A stretch of DNA of 48,702 nt from Rhodospirillales bacterium (GCA_028281785.1 JANQJG010000040.1:1-48702); one strand, 5' to 3'; positions 17,529 through 27,046 are shown, counted from the stretch's first letter. Notes: a model not told the origin generated them from the letters alone. Translations and numbers: made by a program.

Positions 17529-19043
17529 TCATGCCAGCCCCAGCTTCTCCGCCAGGCCAATGCGCTGCATCTTGCCGCTGGGGCCTTTGGGAATCTCTTC
17601 GAGGAACAGGACGTTGCGCGGCACCTTGAAGTCGGCCATGCGGCCCGCCGCGAAATCCCGAATTTCGCGCTCCGTCGCCTCCATGCCATCCCGAAGCACG
17701 ATGGCCGCCGCCACCTCTTCCCCAAGCTTCTCATGGGGCATGGCAAAGGTGACGACCTGTTCCACGGCCGGATGATCCATCAGGGTATCGTCGATCTCCC
17801 GGGGTGAGATCTTCTCGCCGCCCCGGTTGATGATCTCCTTCAGCCGCCCGGTGATGGTCAGGTAGCCTTCACCATCCATGACCCCCTGATCGCCGGTGCG
17901 GAACCAGCCATCGACGAAGGACTCGGTATTGGCCTTCGGGTTGTTCTCGTAGCTCGTGAAAACGTTCGGCCCCCGAATCACGACTTCACCCACGGCGCCG
18001 GCGCCGAGAAGGCGGCCTTCCGTCCCCAACACGGCGACGTCGGGACCCGCGGCGACGCCCACGGTCCCCGGCTTGCGGGGAGCTGGCGGCAAGGGGTTGC
18101 TGGCCATTTGATGGGACGCCTCCGTCATTCCATAGGATTCGATCACCGGGGCGCCGAAGACCTCTTCCAACTGCTTCATGACCTGCGGCGGCAAGGACGC
18201 TGAGGAGGAGCGGATGAATCGCAGCCGTGCTGCATCGATGATCTCGCGGTTGCGTTCGACCCGGGTCAGGATCGCCTGATGCATGGTCGGCACGGCCGTG
18301 TACCAACTCGGTTTCACCTCGTCGAGCCAGGAGAAGAAGCGAAGGGCGTTGAAACCGGGCGAACAGAAGACCGAGGCCCCCGCTGCGATCGAGGACAGAA
18401 CGGCGGCCATCAGGCCGTGGATATGAAACAACGGCATGATGTTGAGGCAGCGATCCTCGGGTGTCAGCGCCGTGGTCGCCACGATATGCCTGGCCGAGGC
18501 GGACACGTTGGCCTGGCTCAGCGGCACGAGCTTGGGCCGGGAGGTCGTGCCCGATGTATGAAGGATCAGAGCGATATCTTCGGGTGATACCATCCCGCCG
18601 TTATCCGCCGGAGAGGTCTCCGGGCCCGTCACCTCGAACTGCCCGGCCGGCGCATTCTCGTCCCAGGTGATTTCGAGCACCGGGACCCCCTGCTGCCGAG
18701 CCACATCGACGGCGGGAGACGCGCTATCTCGCTCCACGAGCAAGGCCTTGGCGTTGAGGTCGGACAGGTAGAATTCAAACTCCTCGGCCCGATAGGCGGG
18801 GTTCAGCGGCGCCGTGGTCGCGCCAGCCCCCACGGCAAGGAAAGCGCTCGCCATTTCGGGCCCGTTCGGGAGCACGATGGCGACGCGGTCGTTGCGGCCG
18901 ATGCCGCGCGCGTTAAGCGCCGCAACCGTCCGCTCCACATGCTCGACAAGCTGGCCATAGCTGAGGTGCGCGCGGCCTGGGGCGCCGATGGCAATATCCT
19001 CGGGACGACCGTTCCGAAGAAGGTCATTCATCGTTTCTATCAT
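17529..19043 (-). CDS. AMP-dependent acyl-CoA synthetase/ligase
   Basis: This 504-residue ANL-superfamily enzyme activates a carboxylate to an acyl-AMP and then to an acyl-CoA. The P-loop is LHTSGTTSRPKLVPLS. Further motifs are YGMTEASHQM (A5), GWFRTGDQG (A7), GRLKEIINRGGEKISPREID (A8 hinge) and GPSGKMQR with the adenylation Lys (A10). Overall it resembles the FadK/Pcs60 (oxalyl-CoA synthetase-like) group. Start at 19043 (MIETMNDLL) or 19031 (MNDLL); neither has a strong ribosome site. It is followed by a PanE-like gene and faces the TTT operon, so the imported carboxylate may be its substrate (inference). Confidence 0.88.
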   Translation of the reverse strand: MIETMNDLLRNGRPEDIAIGAPGRAHLSYGQLVEHVERTVAALNARGIGRNDRVAIVLPNGPEMASAFLAVGAGATTAPLNPAYRAEEFEFYLSDLNAKALLVERDSASPAVDVARQQGVPVLEITWDENAPAGQFEVTGPETSPADNGGMVSPEDIALILHTSGTTSRPKLVPLSQANVSASARHIVATTALTPEDRCLNIMPLFHIHGLMAAVLSSIAAGASVFCSPGFNALRFFSWLDEVKPSWYTAVPTMHQAILTRVERNREIIDAARLRFIRSSSASLPPQVMKQLEEVFGAPVIESYGMTEASHQMASNPLPPAPRKPGTVGVAAGPDVAVLGTEGRLLGAGAVGEVVIRGPNVFTSYENNPKANTESFVDGWFRTGDQGVMDGEGYLTITGRLKEIINRGGEKISPREIDDTLMDHPAVEQVVTFAMPHEKLGEEVAAAIVLRDGMEATEREIRDFAAGRMADFKVPRNVLFLEEIPKGPSGKMQRIGLAEKLGLA

Positions 19044-19156
19044 TTGGAAAAGCCCAGTCTGCAAGGAGTCCAGACACCATAGCATCGGCCAGATTTTCGG
19101 CAACGATGATTTCGGGATGTGGGACCGGCGCCTTTGAAAGACGAGGCGGGAAGACG

Positions 19157-20281
19157 CTATTCGCCCTGCTGACGAGCCTCCGACGGGCCTCTCTGTGACG
19201 ACGAGCGGCCGACAAGGAACTTCATGAGGACAGGCCCCACGATGATGAGGAAACCAATGCGAATAATATGATGGGTGGCGACGAACGCCGGATCGATCTG
19301 CAGAGCGACTGTGATGAGGTTCATTTCCGCCACCCCGCCCGGCGAGAAAGCGAGCAGAAGGGCGGAAAAGGAGAGTCCGGTCGCGGCCTGCAGGCCCAGG
19401 GCACACAGCACGGCGAAGGCAAGCATCACCAGGGTCATCGCAACCGACGTCAGCATCACGCGGACGATCTGGTCTAGGGTAACGCCGGCGAAGCGGCAAC
19501 CGATACTGGCGCCGAAAACGATTTGGGCGATGGCCACCAACTCGGCGGGCGGGTGTGCAGCCGTCCATCCCGTCGCATGAATCGCTGCGCTAAAGATCAT
19601 GGGACCGGTCAGAACGGGCAGCGGCATTCTCAGCCAACGCGCGACGTAGTAACCCGCGATGCCGCTGGCGAGGAGAAGCAAGCCGTCGGACCAAGTGATC
19701 TCGACTATCCGGCCCAGGAAGGCCGTTCCTTCCGGCACGTAGCCATGCGCGATCCGGAAAAAGATGGGGATGACAAGGACGGTGGTCATGATGCGGATTG
19801 TGTGCATCAAGGACACGGTTCGCATGTCCCCGCCCATGGAGGAGGAGAGAAGAACCATTTCCATGAAACCGCCTGGCGCGGCCGAGCAATAGGCGCTGGC
19901 CGCATCCCATTTGAGGAGGCGGCGCAGAACCATTCCCAGGACCGCCGTCGTCACGACTGTGAAGACAAGGAGGGTGGCGATACTCGGCAACCAAAGGACG
20001 GTCCCGGCGAGGGCGTCGGGGGTGAACGCGCTGCCAACCATGACGCCGAGGACGACGATCATGGCGTCGCGCATTCGGCCCGGACCGCGCACCGGCAGCC
20101 CGGCCAGTGCCGCGATGGTCGTCGCCACCATGGCACCGATCATCCAAGCCAACGGGATATGAAGATGGACGAAGATGGCGCCCCCGACCGTGCCGATCGC
20201 CAGAGCCAGACCGATCTTGAGCCAGGGGACCGAGCCGGCCCGGATGACGAGTTTAGCCAAGCGGCGTGAGAGGCCGGTCAA
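19157..20281 (-). CDS. AbrB family membrane protein (putative transporter, PF05145 type)
   Basis: The 374-residue product has two repeats of a multi-helix unit with the glycine/proline-rich motifs [12 protein letters not shown] in the first and [14 protein letters not shown] in the second. [10 protein letters not shown] and [10 protein letters not shown] occupy matching positions in the two halves, the signature of the AbrB membrane duplication family (not the DNA-binding AbrB). I choose TTG 20281: its TTGA overlaps the nadK stop and AAGGAG lies 11 bases upstream. Upstream reading frame to 20746 is only a shadow of nadK. Function is unproven; these proteins often accompany carboxylate uptake genes and are suspected permeases. 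Confidence 0.82.
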   Translation of the reverse strand: MTGLSRRLAKLVIRAGSVPWLKIGLALAIGTVGGAIFVHLHIPLAWMIGAMVATTIAALAGLPVRGPGRMRDAMIVVLGVMVGSAFTPDALAGTVLWLPSIATLLVFTVVTTAVLGMVLRRLLKWDAASAYCSAAPGGFMEMVLLSSSMGGDMRTVSLMHTIRIMTTVLVIPIFFRIAHGYVPEGTAFLGRIVEITWSDGLLLLASGIAGYYVARWLRMPLPVLTGPMIFSAAIHATGWTAAHPPAELVAIAQIVFGASIGCRFAGVTLDQIVRVMLTSVAMTLVMLAFAVLCALGLQAATGLSFSALLLAFSPGGVAEMNLITVALQIDPAFVATHHIIRIGFLIIVGPVLMKFLVGRSSSQRGPSEARQQGE

Positions 20282-21045
20282 GGCAGGAATTGCTCCTTGA
20301 TGATGCGCTCTTCGAGATTGTGTTCCGGGTCGAAAAGAAGTGTCGGGCCCACGCTGCGATCCTCGCGCACCTCGACGCGGACGACATCGCGAACCTCGGT
20401 GTAGTCGGCGCTGGCCGCGACCCTGCGCGGTTCCGGGTCGATGACCTCGAATACGACTGTCGTATGCTGGGGAAGGAGGGCCCCCCGCCACCGACGAGGG
20501 CGGAAGGCGCTGATGGGCGTGAGCGCCAGAAGGTCGGCGCCCAATGGCAGGATCGGTCCGTGAACGGCATTGTTGTAGGCGGTGCTGCCGGCCGGCGTGG
20601 CCACAAGAACGCCGTCGCAGATGACCTCGTCCATGCGCAGCACGCCGTCCACATGAACGCGGATCTTGGCGGCGAACCGGCTCGACCGCAGCAGGGAGAC
20701 CTCGTTGATGGCCAGGGCTTGGTGACTGACGCCCTCCATGTCGCACGCGGTCATGCGGAGGGGATGCAGATCGATGGGCTCTGCGGCGGCGAGACGTTCA
20801 AGAAGCCGATCGTCCTCATATTCGTTCATCAGGAAGCCGACAGAACCCCGGTTCAAGCCGTAGATCGGCGTTTTCCTGGCCATGAAGGCATGCAGCGTCT
20901 GCAACATGAAGCCGTCGCCGCCGAGGGCAACGATCAGATCGGCTTCCTCCGGAGCGACATGAGGATACCGTTTTTTGAGGCGCGACTCTGCCGCCTTCGC
21001 CTCGTCGTGATCCGATGCAAGAATGGCGAAGGTTTTGAATTCCAT
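20278..21045 (-). CDS. nadK: NAD kinase
   Basis: The 255-residue enzyme phosphorylates NAD to NADP using ATP. The GGDG motif (residues 42-45, catalytic Asp44) lies in [23 protein letters not shown] follows in the GxxGFL position, and [17 protein letters not shown] is the conserved second motif that binds the nicotinamide side. Length fits alphaproteobacterial NadK. The stop overlaps the TTG of the AbrB-type gene by four bases, so the two are translationally coupled. The start at 21045 follows GGCGGTTGCCGGCCCAATAT without a strong Shine-Dalgarno site. Confidence 0.95.
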   Translation of the reverse strand: MEFKTFAILASDHDEAKAAESRLKKRYPHVAPEEADLIVALGGDGFMLQTLHAFMARKTPIYGLNRGSVGFLMNEYEDDRLLERLAAAEPIDLHPLRMTACDMEGVSHQALAINEVSLLRSSRFAAKIRVHVDGVLRMDEVICDGVLVATPAGSTAYNNAVHGPILPLGADLLALTPISAFRPRRWRGALLPQHTTVVFEVIDPEPRRVAASADYTEVRDVVRVEVREDRSVGPTLLFDPEHNLEERIIKEQFLP

Positions 21046-21229
21046 ATTGGGCCGGCAACCGCCTCCTCGGATCGATGTTCAGGAACACTTTCCCCGGTGG
21101 CGTCAGTATAGCGAACCGCTTCCCGCCCGCCACCCCACCCAGCGGCGTTTCGGGTCAGCTTTTCGATTCGTGGAATGGATTAAGTGAGACCCGGGAGGTC
21201 GGCCCCTTAAGCTGGATCGGCTTGGGGGT

Positions 21230-22222
21230 TCAGCCGCCGGTGACGCTCATATGGCGGTCGACGGCGGGGCGATCGGTCCCGGGTTCGATGACGAAGTCGT
21301 GTCCCTTGGGCTTGCGGGCTATAGCCTGATCGATGGCCGCCATCAACAACTCGTCGCCCTCGCTGGCGCGCAGGGGCTCGCGAAGATCGACGCTGTCCGT
21401 CTGGCCGAGGCACATGTACAGCATTCCGGTGCAGGTTAGGCGAACCCGATTGCAGCTTTCACAGAAATTATGGGTCATCGGCGTGATCAGGCCGAGCCGG
21501 CGTCCCGTCTCCTCGATCCTGACATAGCGGGCCGGCCCGCCGGTGCGATCCTCCACATCGATGAGCGTCCAGCGTTCCCCCAGATTTTCACGGAGCACGC
21601 TGAGCGGCAGATAGTGTTCCGTCCGGTCGTCATCGATCTCTCCCATCGGCATGGTTTCGATGAAAGTGAGATCGAATCCTTGCCGACCGCACCAGGCGAT
21701 GAGCGTGTCGAACTCGTCCTCGTTGAGACCCTTGAGCGCGACCGTGTTGATCTTGACCGCGAGTCCCGCGTCCTTGGCTGCCTCCAAGCCGCTGAGCACC
21801 TCGGAGAGACGACCGCCGCGGGTGATCGCCGCAAAGCGTTCGGAATCGAGGCTGTCGAGGGAAACGTTCACGCGGCGCACGCCGCACTCGGCGAGGTCCC
21901 GGGCATAGCGTGCAAGCAGGCTGCCATTGGTCGTCAGGGTCAATTCGTCCATTTCACCGGAGTCCAGGAAACGGCCGAGGGATCGGAAAAGGGTCATGAT
22001 ATCCCGCCGCACCAGCGGCTCTCCGCCGGTGATGCGTAGCTTGCGCACACCACGGCGGACAAAGGCGGAGCACACGCGGTCCAGTTCCTCGAGTGTCAAG
22101 ATCTCGACCTTTGGCAGGAAGGTCATGTCCTCCGCCATGCAATAGGTGCAGCGGTAGTTGCAGCGGTCGGTGACCGACACTCTCAGATAGGTGACTCTGC
22201 GTCCGAATGGATCGATCATCAT
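21230..22222 (-). CDS. moaA: GTP 3',8-cyclase MoaA (molybdenum cofactor biosynthesis)
   Basis: The 330-residue radical-SAM enzyme catalyses the first step of molybdopterin synthesis, converting GTP to 3',8-cyclo-7,8-dihydro-GTP with MoaC acting next. The N-terminal iron-sulfur motif is C21-x3-C25-x2-C28 ([10 protein letters not shown]). The second cluster ligands are C254, C257 and C271 ([11 protein letters not shown]...MYMC). GGEPLVRRD is the SAM-binding GGE motif, and the chain ends in the conserved Gly-Gly needed for activity. ATG-ATG at 22222/22219 is the start; no strong ribosome site. It is divergent from an HTH/binding-protein-like regulator of a class often linked to molybdate or tungstate. 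Confidence 0.96.
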   Translation of the reverse strand: MMIDPFGRRVTYLRVSVTDRCNYRCTYCMAEDMTFLPKVEILTLEELDRVCSAFVRRGVRKLRITGGEPLVRRDIMTLFRSLGRFLDSGEMDELTLTTNGSLLARYARDLAECGVRRVNVSLDSLDSERFAAITRGGRLSEVLSGLEAAKDAGLAVKINTVALKGLNEDEFDTLIAWCGRQGFDLTFIETMPMGEIDDDRTEHYLPLSVLRENLGERWTLIDVEDRTGGPARYVRIEETGRRLGLITPMTHNFCESCNRVRLTCTGMLYMCLGQTDSVDLREPLRASEGDELLMAAIDQAIARKPKGHDFVIEPGTDRPAVDRHMSVTGG

Positions 22223-22321
22223 GGCTTGGCTTGCTTGCTCAGTCTTTCCACGACAGACGGTTGGAAGTTTGGCACGGTCGGTTAGCGTTGATGCTCGCGC
22301 AGCCGCCGCCCTTCCAAATCG

Positions 22322-22343
22322 CCAGCATAGATCCAGCATAGAT
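22322..22343. repeat. Perfect tandem 11-bp direct repeat in the moaA/regulator promoter region
   Basis: CCAGCATAGAT occurs twice head-to-tail (22322-22332 and 22333-22343). The 11-base period is about one helical turn, which would place two binding sites on the same DNA face. G(T/C)GACACTT also recurs at 22347-22355 and 22407-22415, exactly 60 bases apart. Both sets lie between divergent moaA and the HTH regulator, so they are operator candidates. Confidence 0.5.
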
Positions 22344-22431
22344 ATAGTGACACTTCGCGTCGTCCCCAATTTTCCTGAGGATATGGCGATCTGGACCGCT
22401 AAAATGGCGACACTTTCCGGGAGGGTGCGTC

Positions 22432-23331
22432 ATGCCAGAGTTGATGAACACGAAGGAGGTGGCCGAGTACCTTCGCATCAAGGAGCGCAAGGTCTACGAC
22501 CTCGTGCGGGCGCGTGATATTCCCTGTACACGGGTGACCGGGAAGTGGCTGTTCCCAAGGCATCTGATTGACCGATGGCTGATCGAGGGGATGGCGTCGG
22601 TTTCGTCCTCTGCGGTTTCACTTGTGACTGCACCGGTGCATCCACCGGTGATTACCGGCAGCCAGGATCCGCTGTTGGACTGGGCGGTACGCGAATCGGG
22701 CTGCGAGCTTGCGCTCATGTCTTGTGGAAGCCTTGACGGGCTCGAACGCTTCGCTTCGGACGAGGCACTTGCCTGTGGCCTGCATGTCCTCGATCCTGCC
22801 TCGGGCTCGTACAATATCCCGGCGGTGCGGCAGGCCGGCAATGTCGTCGACGCGGTTTTGATTGAATGGGCTTGGCGGGAGCAAGGGCTGATCGTCGCGC
22901 CTGGCAACCCGCTCGGTCTCGGTGGCGTGCGCGATCTGGCGGCCAAGGGTGCGCGGGTGGCGCTGAGGCAGGAGGGGGCCGGCAGCCAGATCCTCTTCGA
23001 GCATCTCCTGGCCGAGGCCGGGATCGGGTCGGCCGGCCTGGAAACCCTGCCCGGCGCGGCGCGCACCGAGAGCGATCTTGCGCTTGCCGTCTGCGAGGGC
23101 AAGGCCGATGCCGGGCTCGCCGTGACCGCGGCGGCCCGGGCCGCGCGCCTCGGCTTCGTGCCCCTCAAGCGCGAGCGGTTCGACCTGCTGGTGTGCCGGC
23201 GGGACTACTTCGAAGATCCGTTCCAGAAGCTGCTCGCCTTTGCGGGGAGCCCGGCTTTCGCCGCAAGGGCGAAGGAGCTGGGTGGCTATGACGTCGCCGG
23301 CCTCGGCCGGGTGATCTGGAACGGGGGATAG
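22432..23331 (+). CDS. HTH regulator with periplasmic-binding-protein-like domain (molybdenum-type)
   Basis: The 299-residue protein has an N-terminal excisionase/MerR-like winged helix (TKEVAEYLRIKERKVYDLVRARDIP...GKWLFPRHLIDRWL, residues 6-48). It is joined to a PBP-like domain (from about residue 85 to the end) of the type found in putative molybdate- or tungstate-sensing regulators and at the C-terminus of some MoeA-related proteins. ASGSYNIPAVRQ and the LRQEGAGSQILFEHLL segment are typical of that ligand domain. The start is preceded by GGGAGGG. Being divergent from moaA, it probably adjusts molybdenum cofactor genes to oxyanion supply (inference). No transporter genes are adjacent. Confidence 0.85.
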   Translation: MPELMNTKEVAEYLRIKERKVYDLVRARDIPCTRVTGKWLFPRHLIDRWLIEGMASVSSSAVSLVTAPVHPPVITGSQDPLLDWAVRESGCELALMSCGSLDGLERFASDEALACGLHVLDPASGSYNIPAVRQAGNVVDAVLIEWAWREQGLIVAPGNPLGLGGVRDLAAKGARVALRQEGAGSQILFEHLLAEAGIGSAGLETLPGAARTESDLALAVCEGKADAGLAVTAAARAARLGFVPLKRERFDLLVCRRDYFEDPFQKLLAFAGSPAFAARAKELGGYDVAGLGRVIWNGG

Positions 23332-23838
23332 GGCAGTGCCGGGGCAGGTGTGAAAGCCTCATCGTTTGACGGCCCGAAAGGCACGGCTATGTACTCCTTT
23401 TAGGTGTCTGCCGCCACTTCCGACTCGCAACGGGCTTCAAAATTCATATCCGCATATCCAGATGAAGGGGATCGGGCGGATCCCTGACCGAAACGCATCG
23501 ATGGGATGAGATGTCTTGAACCTGATCCTAACCATCCTTTAATGCTGTGCCCGAGAGTTTAACGAGAAAAAGAAAAGTTCGAATTCATGTGACGTGTTAT
23601 GATGGGAGCGTTGGGAGGCATCGATGTCAGGCGCTTTGGAGCTACCGAGCTGACCGTCATCTTGGACGGACGAAGTCGGCAGATTGGTTCTTCGCTCGCT
23701 TGGAACTGCCGCAGCGTCTGAGTTCGCGCCGCTTACACCCGTCGGACGTTTTAACAACGAGGCGTATTGGCCCACCGCGTGGTGTCAGGGTTGATACGCC
23801 GACAAAGATCAGGCGGCTTTCCGTCATGGAGGTCTGGA
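23332..23838 (+). promoter_or_regulatory. 507-bp leader region upstream of the pha operon
   Basis: No convincing gene. It holds a perfect 6+5+6 hairpin, GGGATC at 23468-23473 with GATCCC at 23479-23484, which may end the regulator transcript. A weak sigma70-like pair follows, TTGAAC (23516-23521) and TAATGC (23540-23545), spaced 18 bases. An AT-rich tract covers about 23535-23600. TGCCGCAGCG at 23707-23716 repeats part of the phasin-promoter palindrome but lacks its second arm. GGAGGT at 23828-23833 is the phaA ribosome site. Confidence 0.4.
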
Positions 23839-25029
23839 ATGAAACAGGGCATTTACGTCGTGGCCGCGAGACGTACGGCCATTGGGAAGTTTTCGGGAAG
23901 TTTGGCGGGGATGCATCCGGCTCAACTGGGGGCCATCGTCTTCTCCGATGTATTGTCAGGCTGTAACGGCCTCTCTGCGGATGCGGTAGATGAGGTCATC
24001 ATGGGCCAGGTGCTGCAGGCGGGCTCTGGTCAGAATCCCGCTCGGCAGACCTCGGTGATGGCGGGCTTGCCGAAAGAGAAGCCCGCGATGACCATCAACA
24101 AGGTATGCGGGAGCGGGATGAAGGCCGCGCATCTCGCGGCGATGTCGATCGCCACGGAACAGTCGGATATCGTCCTAGCCGGCGGTCAGGAGAACATGTC
24201 CATGGCGCCGCACATTCTGTGCAACTCGCGCGGCGGCCATAAGCTTGGCGACTGGACGATGATGGACACCATGTTGTGCGACGGACTGACCTGCGCCCTG
24301 AGCGGACAGATCCATATGGGGATTACGGCGGAAAACCTGGCCCAGCAGTATCAGGTCACGAGGGACGAGCAGGATAGATTTGCCCTCGAGTCCCACCGCA
24401 AGGCGTCCGAGGCTCAGAGGGCCGGGCGGTTCAAGGAAGAAATCGTGACTGTCGAGATTCCCCAGCGAAGACGAGACCCGATCGTCTTCGAAGACGACGA
24501 ACTGATCCGTCACGATGCGGACCTTGAGTCCATGCAGAAGCTCCGGCCGGCGTTCAAAGAGGACGGCACGGTTACAGCCGCCAATGCCTCTGGCATCAAC
24601 GACGGTGCCGCCGCGCTGCTGATTGTCAGCGAGAAGGCCTTAAAGGAACATGGCCTTAAGCCGATCGCCCGAATTGTCGCGTTTGCCTCGACGGGTGTCG
24701 ATCCGACCATCATGGGGATCGGTCCAGTTCCGGCTTCTCGGAAATGTCTGGAAATCGCGGGCTGGTCCGTCGAGGACCTCGATCTGATCGAATCCAACGA
24801 GGCGTTCGCGTCGCAGAGTCTGGCGGTGCAACGGGAAATGGGTTGGGATATCGATCATGTGAATGTGAATGGTGGCGCGATCGCGCTCGGTCATCCGATC
24901 GGAGCCAGCGGGGCGCGCATTCTCGTCACCCTTATCCACGAGATGCAGCGACGGGACGCAAAGAAGGGCCTGGCCACGATGTGCGTCGGAGGCGGCCAGG
25001 GGATCGCGACGGCGGTCGAACTCACTTAA
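23839..25029 (+). CDS. phaA: Acetyl-CoA acetyltransferase (beta-ketothiolase)
   Basis: The 396-residue thiolase condenses two acetyl-CoA to acetoacetyl-CoA, the entry step of polyhydroxybutyrate synthesis. Catalytic residues are visible: Cys90 in KVCGSGMK, His352 in ALGHPIGASG and Cys382 in TMCVGGGQG. NEAFA and NVNGGAIALGHP are further signatures. The start ATG at 23839 follows GGAGGT with ideal spacing; the frame open to 23767 is not needed. It leads the operon phaA-phaB-phaE-phaC-phaR, with phaB starting 32 bases later. Base composition of this operon is visibly less GC-rich than that of the flanking genes. Confidence 0.96.
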   Translation: MKQGIYVVAARRTAIGKFSGSLAGMHPAQLGAIVFSDVLSGCNGLSADAVDEVIMGQVLQAGSGQNPARQTSVMAGLPKEKPAMTINKVCGSGMKAAHLAAMSIATEQSDIVLAGGQENMSMAPHILCNSRGGHKLGDWTMMDTMLCDGLTCALSGQIHMGITAENLAQQYQVTRDEQDRFALESHRKASEAQRAGRFKEEIVTVEIPQRRRDPIVFEDDELIRHDADLESMQKLRPAFKEDGTVTAANASGINDGAAALLIVSEKALKEHGLKPIARIVAFASTGVDPTIMGIGPVPASRKCLEIAGWSVEDLDLIESNEAFASQSLAVQREMGWDIDHVNVNGGAIALGHPIGASGARILVTLIHEMQRRDAKKGLATMCVGGGQGIATAVELT

Positions 25030-25061
25030 CAGAAAGCCTTATAAGATTAGGGGAGAGGATC

Positions 25062-25802
25062 ATGGCAAAACTGGCGCTTGTTACCGGCGGCATGGGGGGG
25101 ATCGGCACGGCCATTTGCCGTGCCTTGGCGGATGACGGCCACAAGGTCGTCACCACGGAGTTCAAGGAGGCCATTCCGCCGGAAAAATGGTTGGCTGGCC
25201 AAGCCGCTGACGGATACGAGTTCGAGGCCGTTACCATGGATGTGTCGAGCTTCGAGGAGGTGGAGAAGGCGTCGAACGAAATCAAAGAAAAGTTCGGATC
25301 GCCGGATGTTCTCGTGAACAATGCGGGGATTACGCGTGACGGCCTGTTGCACAAAATGACGTCGGATCAGTGGCAGGCGGTTCTGCGGACCAACCTCGAC
25401 TCGCTGTTCAACGTCACGCGTCAGTTCATCAACGAAATGCGCGACAAAGGTTGGGGACGGATCGTCAACATCGCTTCCATCAACGGCCAGAAGGGTCAAT
25501 TCGGTCAAGCGAACTATTCGGCCGCCAAAGCGGGCGTGCATGGATTCACGATGGCCCTGGCTCAGGAATCCGCCCGCAAGGGCATCACGGTCAATTCCGT
25601 CGCACCGGGCTATACGGCGACGCCGATGGTGACCGCCATGCGCGAAGACGTGATCGAAAAGATCGTTGCGCAGATTCCGATGGGGCGACTCGCCGAGGTT
25701 AACGAGATCGCGGCCATCGTCCGTTTTCTCTGCTCGGATCAGGCCGCCTTCATCAGTGGCGCGAACATTCCGATCAACGGAGCGCAGTTCACGTCCCACT
25801 AG
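25062..25802 (+). CDS. phaB: Acetoacetyl-CoA reductase
   Basis: The 246-residue SDR reduces acetoacetyl-CoA to (R)-3-hydroxybutyryl-CoA with NADPH. It has the TGGMGGIG cofactor motif (8-15), NNAGITRD, catalytic Ser139 (NIASING), Tyr152 and Lys156 (YSAAK). The NIASINGQKGQFGQANYSAAKAG stretch and MVTAMR substrate-lid segment match PhaB rather than generic FabG. GGGGAGAGG precedes the ATG at 25062. It lies between phaA and phaE, 44 bases from the latter. Confidence 0.95.
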   Translation: MAKLALVTGGMGGIGTAICRALADDGHKVVTTEFKEAIPPEKWLAGQAADGYEFEAVTMDVSSFEEVEKASNEIKEKFGSPDVLVNNAGITRDGLLHKMTSDQWQAVLRTNLDSLFNVTRQFINEMRDKGWGRIVNIASINGQKGQFGQANYSAAKAGVHGFTMALAQESARKGITVNSVAPGYTATPMVTAMREDVIEKIVAQIPMGRLAEVNEIAAIVRFLCSDQAAFISGANIPINGAQFTSH

Positions 25803-25846
25803 GGGCGTTTCCGTGATCGTGGACATCAATCAGAGGAAACAAAGAA

Positions 25847-27046
25847 ATGATAGGGATGGACGGATTCCTCCGGAGTTGGCAACAACAGCAGGAAGCCTTC
25901 TGGTCGGGCATGATGGGGCAGACCGCCCGACCCGCTGACAACGGCCTGACAAGCTGGTTCGATCAATGGAACAGGATGGCTTGGCCATCGGCGGCGCAGG
26001 CGCCCCAAATGAGCCCTTCGGACCTGTTCGTCGCGCCTTTCAAGGACGTGTTTGGTCAGGCCTTCGACGTCCAGCGGTTCTTCTCGGTGCCCGAGGCGGT
26101 CAAGTTTTTCACCGGGCGGGAGCTGGGCGAGGAACAGATCAAGCAGCTATCCGACTATTGGGTGGGGTTGCTCAACATTCCGACCACGAAGATCGCCGTC
26201 GAGCAGTTCCTGCAGGGAACTTCCATCCTGCAAACCATGCAGGGCGCGAACAAGGGAAATCCGCTTGTCGGCAACCCGATGGCTGAGGATCTGGAGAAAA
26301 TTCAGTCCGCATGGCAGGAAACCCTGGAATCTTACAAGGACCTTCTCGATCTCTTCGGCGGTTACGCCGGGCGGGTCTCGAAGCGGCTACTCACCAATCT
26401 CGAGAAAGCCGATGGCGAAGTCAAAAGCCTCAAGCAGCTTTTTGACCAATGGCTGAGCGCGGCAGAGGGAATCCACAAGGAAGTCACGACGACGCCGGAG
26501 TATCAACAGGTCTTCGGGGCGTTCGTGAACAAGATGTGCTTGGCCATCACCTTACAGCGGGACGCGACGGACCGGAATCTGGAGAAGATGGGAATTCCCA
26601 CCTACTCCGAGCTGACCGACGTGCATGCGCGCATTCAGCGTCTCCGCAAGGATCAGCGCCGGGTCAAAGGTGAGCTTTCCGAGATATCCGAGACCATGTC
26701 TGAAATGCAGGACGTGGTGTCCGCTGTCACGGGCGTTACCGATCAACTGCAAAAACAAGCAGACGAGATGGCTGAGCTGCGCAAGAGCTTGGCGTCCGCG
26801 CGCGAGGAAGTCGCCAATATGAAGGCTGAACTGGCAAAGCAGACCGCTGAAACACCGGCCTTGAAGGGAGTCGAGCAGTCCGTTCGCCAGCTGACCGACA
26901 GGATTGCCAAGCTGGAGGCGGGAACCGCGAAACCCGCGTCTTCGGCTCGGGCGGCTTCCGCGACGGCAAAGCCGGCCGCTCGCAAGGTCAAAGCCAAGGC
27001 GCCCGCGAGAAAACCTGCCAGAAAAGCCGACAAAACGAATGGTTAG
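25847..27046 (+). CDS. phaE: Class III PHA synthase subunit PhaE with basic C-terminal tail
   Basis: The 399-residue protein is the non-catalytic partner of class III PHA synthases; PhaE activates PhaC. The N-terminus (MDGFLRSWQQQQEAFWSG) and the Trp-rich WFDQWNRM segment resemble PhaE, as does the middle helical domain to about residue 255. Residues about 255-355 form a long heptad-like coiled coil (RIQRLRKDQRRVKGELSEI and following). The last 39 residues (361-399) are almost only Ala, Lys, Arg and Pro, like histone H1 or PhaF tails. That tail is not part of the standard family and could bind DNA or polyanions (inference). The start may be 25847 or 25856; AGAGGAAA precedes it. Confidence 0.88.
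   Translation: MIGMDGFLRSWQQQQEAFWSGMMGQTARPADNGLTSWFDQWNRMAWPSAAQAPQMSPSDLFVAPFKDVFGQAFDVQRFFSVPEAVKFFTGRELGEEQIKQLSDYWVGLLNIPTTKIAVEQFLQGTSILQTMQGANKGNPLVGNPMAEDLEKIQSAWQETLESYKDLLDLFGGYAGRVSKRLLTNLEKADGEVKSLKQLFDQWLSAAEGIHKEVTTTPEYQQVFGAFVNKMCLAITLQRDATDRNLEKMGIPTYSELTDVHARIQRLRKDQRRVKGELSEISETMSEMQDVVSAVTGVTDQLQKQADEMAELRKSLASAREEVANMKAELAKQTAETPALKGVEQSVRQLTDRIAKLEAGTAKPASSARAASATAKPAARKVKAKAPARKPARKADKTNG

Noticed and set aside
17529..19568. 679-residue reading of the acyl-CoA ligase
   Set aside because: Residues before MIETMNDLL are basic low-complexity sequence out of frame with the AbrB-type gene; the ANL fold begins at 19043.
23547..23966. 139-residue frame before phaA
   Set aside because: It overlaps phaA in another frame, lacks motifs, and its GTG-type start has no ribosome site.
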